Positions 61,297-64,000 of a stretch of 64,000 bases of DNA are shown here, piece after piece. The DNA is from Roseomonas nitratireducens (lineage in GTDB: Bacteria > Pseudomonadota > Alphaproteobacteria > Acetobacterales > Acetobacteraceae). Under the pieces are notes generated by a model. The model saw only the letters and a program-made list of their open reading frames with translations, was not told the DNA's origin and made no database searches. How positions within the stretch are numbered: position 1 is the stretch's first letter; each line of letters begins with the position of its first letter. The stretch is from the NCBI RefSeq assembly GCF_017813355.1, contig NZ_JAGIYZ010000013.1:62001-126000 (forward strand), read 5' to 3'. The position numbers and the translations under genes are program-made.

Positions 61297-62277
61297 ATGA
61301 TCCGTCGCCGCACGCTGGCAGCCCTGCCGCTCGCCGGCCTGGCCGCCCACCCCGCCGCCGCGCAGGCGCCCTGGCCGAACCGTCCGCTGCGGATGGTCAT
61401 CCCCTGGCCGCCCGGCCAGCAGACGGATGTCGCCGGGCGGCTCGTCGCGCAGATGCTGTCGGAGCGGCTCGGCCAGCCCGTGGTGCCGGACAACCGGCCG
61501 GGCGCGGGCGGGCAGATCGGCACCAACATCGTCGCGAAGGGCACGCCGGACGGCTACACGCTGCTGTCGGGCTCGCTCGGACCGATCACCTTCGGGCCGC
61601 TGGTCAGCCGCCCGCCCTATGACGTGGAACGGGAACTCGCCCCCGTCGCGATGTTCGGCGCCGCGCCCTTCATGGCGCTGGTGAAGGCGGATTCGCCGGT
61701 GCGCGACCTCAAGGGCCTTATCGACCTACTGAAGTCCCGGCCGGGCCACTACACGCACAATTCCTCGGGCGTCGCGGGGGCGCAGCACCTGGTGACCGCG
61801 CTGTTCCTCGCGAAGGCGGGGCTCGACGCGCTGCACGTGCCCTTCCAGGGCAGCGGGCCGGCGCTTGCCGCGCTGCTCGGCGGGCAGGTGGATTTCGGCT
61901 TCGACACGCCGGCGGCGGCGGGGCGGCTGGTGGCGGCGGGGCAGCTGCGCGCGCTCGGCGTGACGACCGCGGAGCCCTCGCCGCTGGTGGCCGGCGTGCC
62001 GCCGATCGCCTCGGCGGGCGGCGGGCTTGCCGACTACCACGTCGATTCCTGGGCGTCGGTGATGATGCAGGCGGGCACGCCGCAGCCGATCATCGACCGG
62101 GTGTTCAACGAGGTCCGCGCCGGCTTCGGCGCCGGGCCCGAGCTGAAGGATCGGTTCGCCAATATCGGCATGGCGGTCGATACGGTGCTCGGGCCGGAAC
62201 CCTTCATGGCGCGGCTGCGGCGCGACTGGGCGACCTTCCGCCCGGTGATCGAGCGGCTCGGCATCCGCGCCGAATAG
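61297..62277 (+). CDS. Bug/TctC-type solute-binding protein
   Basis: A 326-residue orphan periplasmic binding protein. Signal MIRRRTLAALPLAGLAAHPAAAQ; then WPNRPLRMVIPWPPGQQTDVAGRL, VVPDNRPGAGGQIGTNIVAKG, YTLLSGSLGPIT, HNSSGVAGAQHLVTALFL, VPFQGSGPALAALLGGQVDFGF and RALGVTTAEPSPL. The Bug motif normally reads PGG; here it is PPGQQTD, so ligand contacts may differ. No transport partners nearby. It is the second such gene in this window, a number typical of Roseomonas-like genomes. Confidence 0.9.
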   Translation: MIRRRTLAALPLAGLAAHPAAAQAPWPNRPLRMVIPWPPGQQTDVAGRLVAQMLSERLGQPVVPDNRPGAGGQIGTNIVAKGTPDGYTLLSGSLGPITFGPLVSRPPYDVERELAPVAMFGAAPFMALVKADSPVRDLKGLIDLLKSRPGHYTHNSSGVAGAQHLVTALFLAKAGLDALHVPFQGSGPALAALLGGQVDFGFDTPAAAGRLVAAGQLRALGVTTAEPSPLVAGVPPIASAGGGLADYHVDSWASVMMQAGTPQPIIDRVFNEVRAGFGAGPELKDRFANIGMAVDTVLGPEPFMARLRRDWATFRPVIERLGIRAE

Positions 62278-62330
62278 CGCGCGCCGCGGCACGATCCGGT
62301 CGCACGCGATCCGTGCGATCGGATGACGCT

Positions 62331-63380
62331 TCAGGGCAGCGTCGCGAGGAAGCGCGCGAGGTCGTCCCGCCAGAAGCGCGCATTGCCGGTGGTGCCGTGG
62401 CCGAGCGTCTCGGCGCTGGCCGGGATCAGCAGCAGGCGCGCATTCGGGATGCGCGCGATGGCGCGTTCCGTCAGGCCGGTCTCGGGCGGGTTGCGCTCGT
62501 CATCGGCGGAGTTGATGGCGAGCACGCGGGCGCGGATGCGATCGAGCCGCGGTTCCGGGTCGTAGTCGCGGCTCGCATCCCATTGCCAGAGGAAGTCGTT
62601 GGCGTCGCGCGGCGGCGGCGCGGAAAGGCGCTGGTCCACCAGCCGGTCGGCGGCCTCGCGCGTCGGCGCCAGGCGCTGCAGGTTCAGCGTGCCGCCATTG
62701 GTGCCCGTGCCGTACATGACGTTGGCGATGCGCAGCGACGGCGGCTGAGTCGTGTAGTTGCCGCCCATATAGGCGGGGTCCTGTCGCACCGTCTCGATCA
62801 TCAGCCGGCGCATCATCCAGTTGCGGGAGGACATGGCGGTGGGCTGCGACGCCATGGGCACGATCGCGTCCATCATGTCGGGGAAGTTGGTGGCCCAGGT
62901 CCAGGCCATCATCCCGCCCATCGAGTTGCCGAGCACGAGGCGCAGCCGGCGGATGCCCAGCCCTTCGGTCACCAGCCGGTGCTGCGCGGCGACCATGTCG
63001 TCGTAGGTGTAGCGCGGGAAGGCGGCGCGCAGCCCGTCGGAGGGCTTGGACGAATTGCCCGTGCCGATCGAATCCGGGATGACGACGAAGTGGCGCGTCG
63101 CGTCGAGCGGCTGGCCGGGGCCGAACAGCTGCCCGCCGAAATTCGCCGCCAGCATGCCGCGCGCGGTGCCGCCCGTGCCGTGCAGGATCAGCACGGCGGG
63201 GTTCGCGGGATCGCCCAGCGTCACGTAGCCCTGGCGGAGATCCACCGTCTCCCCGCTGTGGAAGCGGAAGCCGGGGGCGGTCCACGTGCCCTCCCGCTGG
63301 CCGGGGAAGGCGGTCTGCGCCCCGGCGGGCGCGGCGAGCAGCAGCGGGAGCAGCAACGCGGCGCGGCGGACCAGGCGCAT
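62331..63380 (-). CDS. Exported MetX-like alpha/beta hydrolase
   Basis: A 349-residue protein with signal peptide MRLVRRAALLLPLLLAAPAGAQ. The body resembles homoserine O-acetyltransferase (MetX): VTLGDPANPAVLILHGTGG, VVIPDSIGTGNSSKPSDG, YTYDDMVAAQHRLV, LVLGNSMGGMMAWTWA with the nucleophile Ser, LAINSADDERNP with Asp, and ETLGHGTTGN with His. An exported location makes an acetyl-CoA-dependent role unlikely, so a hydrolase is more probable. ATG at 63380 is chosen for the signal peptide. Confidence 0.82.
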   Translation of the reverse strand: MRLVRRAALLLPLLLAAPAGAQTAFPGQREGTWTAPGFRFHSGETVDLRQGYVTLGDPANPAVLILHGTGGTARGMLAANFGGQLFGPGQPLDATRHFVVIPDSIGTGNSSKPSDGLRAAFPRYTYDDMVAAQHRLVTEGLGIRRLRLVLGNSMGGMMAWTWATNFPDMMDAIVPMASQPTAMSSRNWMMRRLMIETVRQDPAYMGGNYTTQPPSLRIANVMYGTGTNGGTLNLQRLAPTREAADRLVDQRLSAPPPRDANDFLWQWDASRDYDPEPRLDRIRARVLAINSADDERNPPETGLTERAIARIPNARLLLIPASAETLGHGTTGNARFWRDDLARFLATLP

Positions 63381-63465
63381 GGACGTTTCCTCCGGTGTCG
63401 TTGCCGGCAAGGCTAGACCCGGATCGGGGCGGGCCGCCACGTCGCCGCGACGGCCCGCCCGATGG

Positions 63466-64000
63466 TCAGTCCTTGAACGGGTCGAATTCCCCCGGCCCGG
63501 CCATCGCCACCGCGAAGGGGCGGAGGCGATGGAGGATGCGCACCGTCCCTTCGTGCCGCGCCAGCACGTCGGGCAGGCGGCGATAGGCCATCGGGCTTTC
63601 GTCGAGGTCCCCGCCCGAGACCATCACGCCGCGGCCGCGCAGCCATTCGTCCATCTCGGCCCGCGTGAAGCGGCGCAGCGCTTCCCGCCGCCCGAAGACG
63701 CGGCCCGCGCCATGGACGGTGGAGTAGAGCGAGGCGCGCGAGGCCTCGCTCTCCACCCCTTCCAGGATCACCGCGTCGTCGCCCATGGACCCGCCGACGA
63801 AGCCGCGCTGGCCGGGGAAGGCCGGCGTCGCGCCCTTGCGCACGACCCAGAGCTCGCGCCCGCCATGCCTCTCCTTCCACGCGTAGTTGTGGTGGTTGTG
63901 CACGGACTCCGTCACCGCGCCGCCGATGATGGCGCGCACGCGTTCCACCACCCATTCGCGGCCGGCATAGGCGTAGCGACCGGCGAGTTCCATCGCGGCG
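63466..64000 (-). CDS. rtcB: RNA-splicing ligase RtcB, C-terminal part (5' end beyond window)
   Basis: The last 178 codons of a gene that enters from beyond base 64000. Seen: MELAGRYAYAGREWVVERVR, a metal-site segment SVHNHHNYAW, RKGATPAFPGQRGFVGGSMGDD, LYSTVHGAGRVFGRREAL with the guanylate-accepting His, and VSGGDLDESPMAYRRLPDVL. RtcB joins 2',3'-cyclic-phosphate or 3'-phosphate RNA ends to 5'-OH using GTP. The C-terminal ending GPGEFDPFKD is typical. The internal ATG at 63993 is not the true start. Confidence 0.9.
   Translation of the reverse strand, partial: AAMELAGRYAYAGREWVVERVRAIIGGAVTESVHNHHNYAWKERHGGRELWVVRKGATPAFPGQRGFVGGSMGDDAVILEGVESEASRASLYSTVHGAGRVFGRREALRRFTRAEMDEWLRGRGVMVSGGDLDESPMAYRRLPDVLARHEGTVRILHRLRPFAVAMAGPGEFDPFKD

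Overview
The window is a gene-dense stretch of a high-GC (about 70%) alphaproteobacterial chromosome. The best guess is Rhodospirillales, family Acetobacteraceae, of the Roseomonas type. The evidence is the Usg-family gene, UbiM-type ubiquinone hydroxylase, aa3-oxidase subunit IV, EipB/DUF1849, two orphan Bug-type binding proteins, plant-type glutamate-cysteine ligase, CIRCE-controlled groES and very GC-biased third codon positions. I see no tRNA, rRNA, prophage, insertion sequence or CRISPR array. About 66 protein genes are supported. Most form short operons with ATGA, GTGA or TGATG overlaps.

Layout. 0-1 kb: 5' end of groES on the minus strand behind two CIRCE operators, then usg, then a 123-bp-period tandem repeat ending in a strong terminator. 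1-9 kb: ubiM, a TVP38/TMEM64 protein and a GT2 glycosyltransferase on minus; ctaA, a five-PAS histidine kinase and tldD on plus. 9-17 kb: an MCP-PilZ chemoreceptor, small exported proteins, gshA, rsmE, ubiA, a METTL20-like methyltransferase and a WD40-cytochrome c protein coupled to a short-chain dehydrogenase that lacks its catalytic Tyr. 17.8-21.6 kb: a cyclase, a lipoprotein, a CtBP-type dehydrogenase and an acyl-CoA dehydrogenase. 21.5-24.5 kb: a MATE exporter, a hydrolase and a small exported protein. 24.5-32 kb: a sugar-acid region with an IlvD/Edd dehydratase, SDR, FAH-family hydrolase and, on minus, a UxaA-type dehydratase with a class II aldolase.

32-41 kb: a TPP riboswitch in front of a family-5 ABC solute-binding protein, then eipB, aspS, an aldo/keto reductase, rnd and ppx. 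41-48 kb: ppk, hda, perM, a CDP-alcohol phosphatidyltransferase and a DUF2066 protein run as a tightly coupled minus-strand series, divergent from purMN and a 51-codon cytochrome oxidase subunit IV gene. 48-64 kb: an EAL protein, ndk, an ABC-F ATPase, a Bug protein, an RTX-Hint protein, the holC-pepA operon with two M17 peptidases, cysQ with tsaC/sua5, two exported or esterase-like hydrolases, a second Bug protein and the 3' part of rtcB.

Functional threads. Respiration and quinones: ubiM, ubiA, ctaA, coxIV. Nucleotide, polyphosphate and RNA metabolism: ppk/ppx, purMN, ndk, rnd, rtcB, aspS, tsaC. Signalling: five-PAS kinase, MCP-PilZ, EAL. Uptake and breakdown of sugar acids or carboxylates: dehydratases, SDR, FAH, Bug proteins. 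The least ordinary signals are the riboswitch-controlled family-5 binding protein, the WD40-cytochrome c/Tyr-less SDR pair, the cyclase with altered metal ligands, the RTX-Hint protein with nearly identical 108-bp repeats, the GC-rich tandem repeat after usg, and purM with an apparent CTG start.
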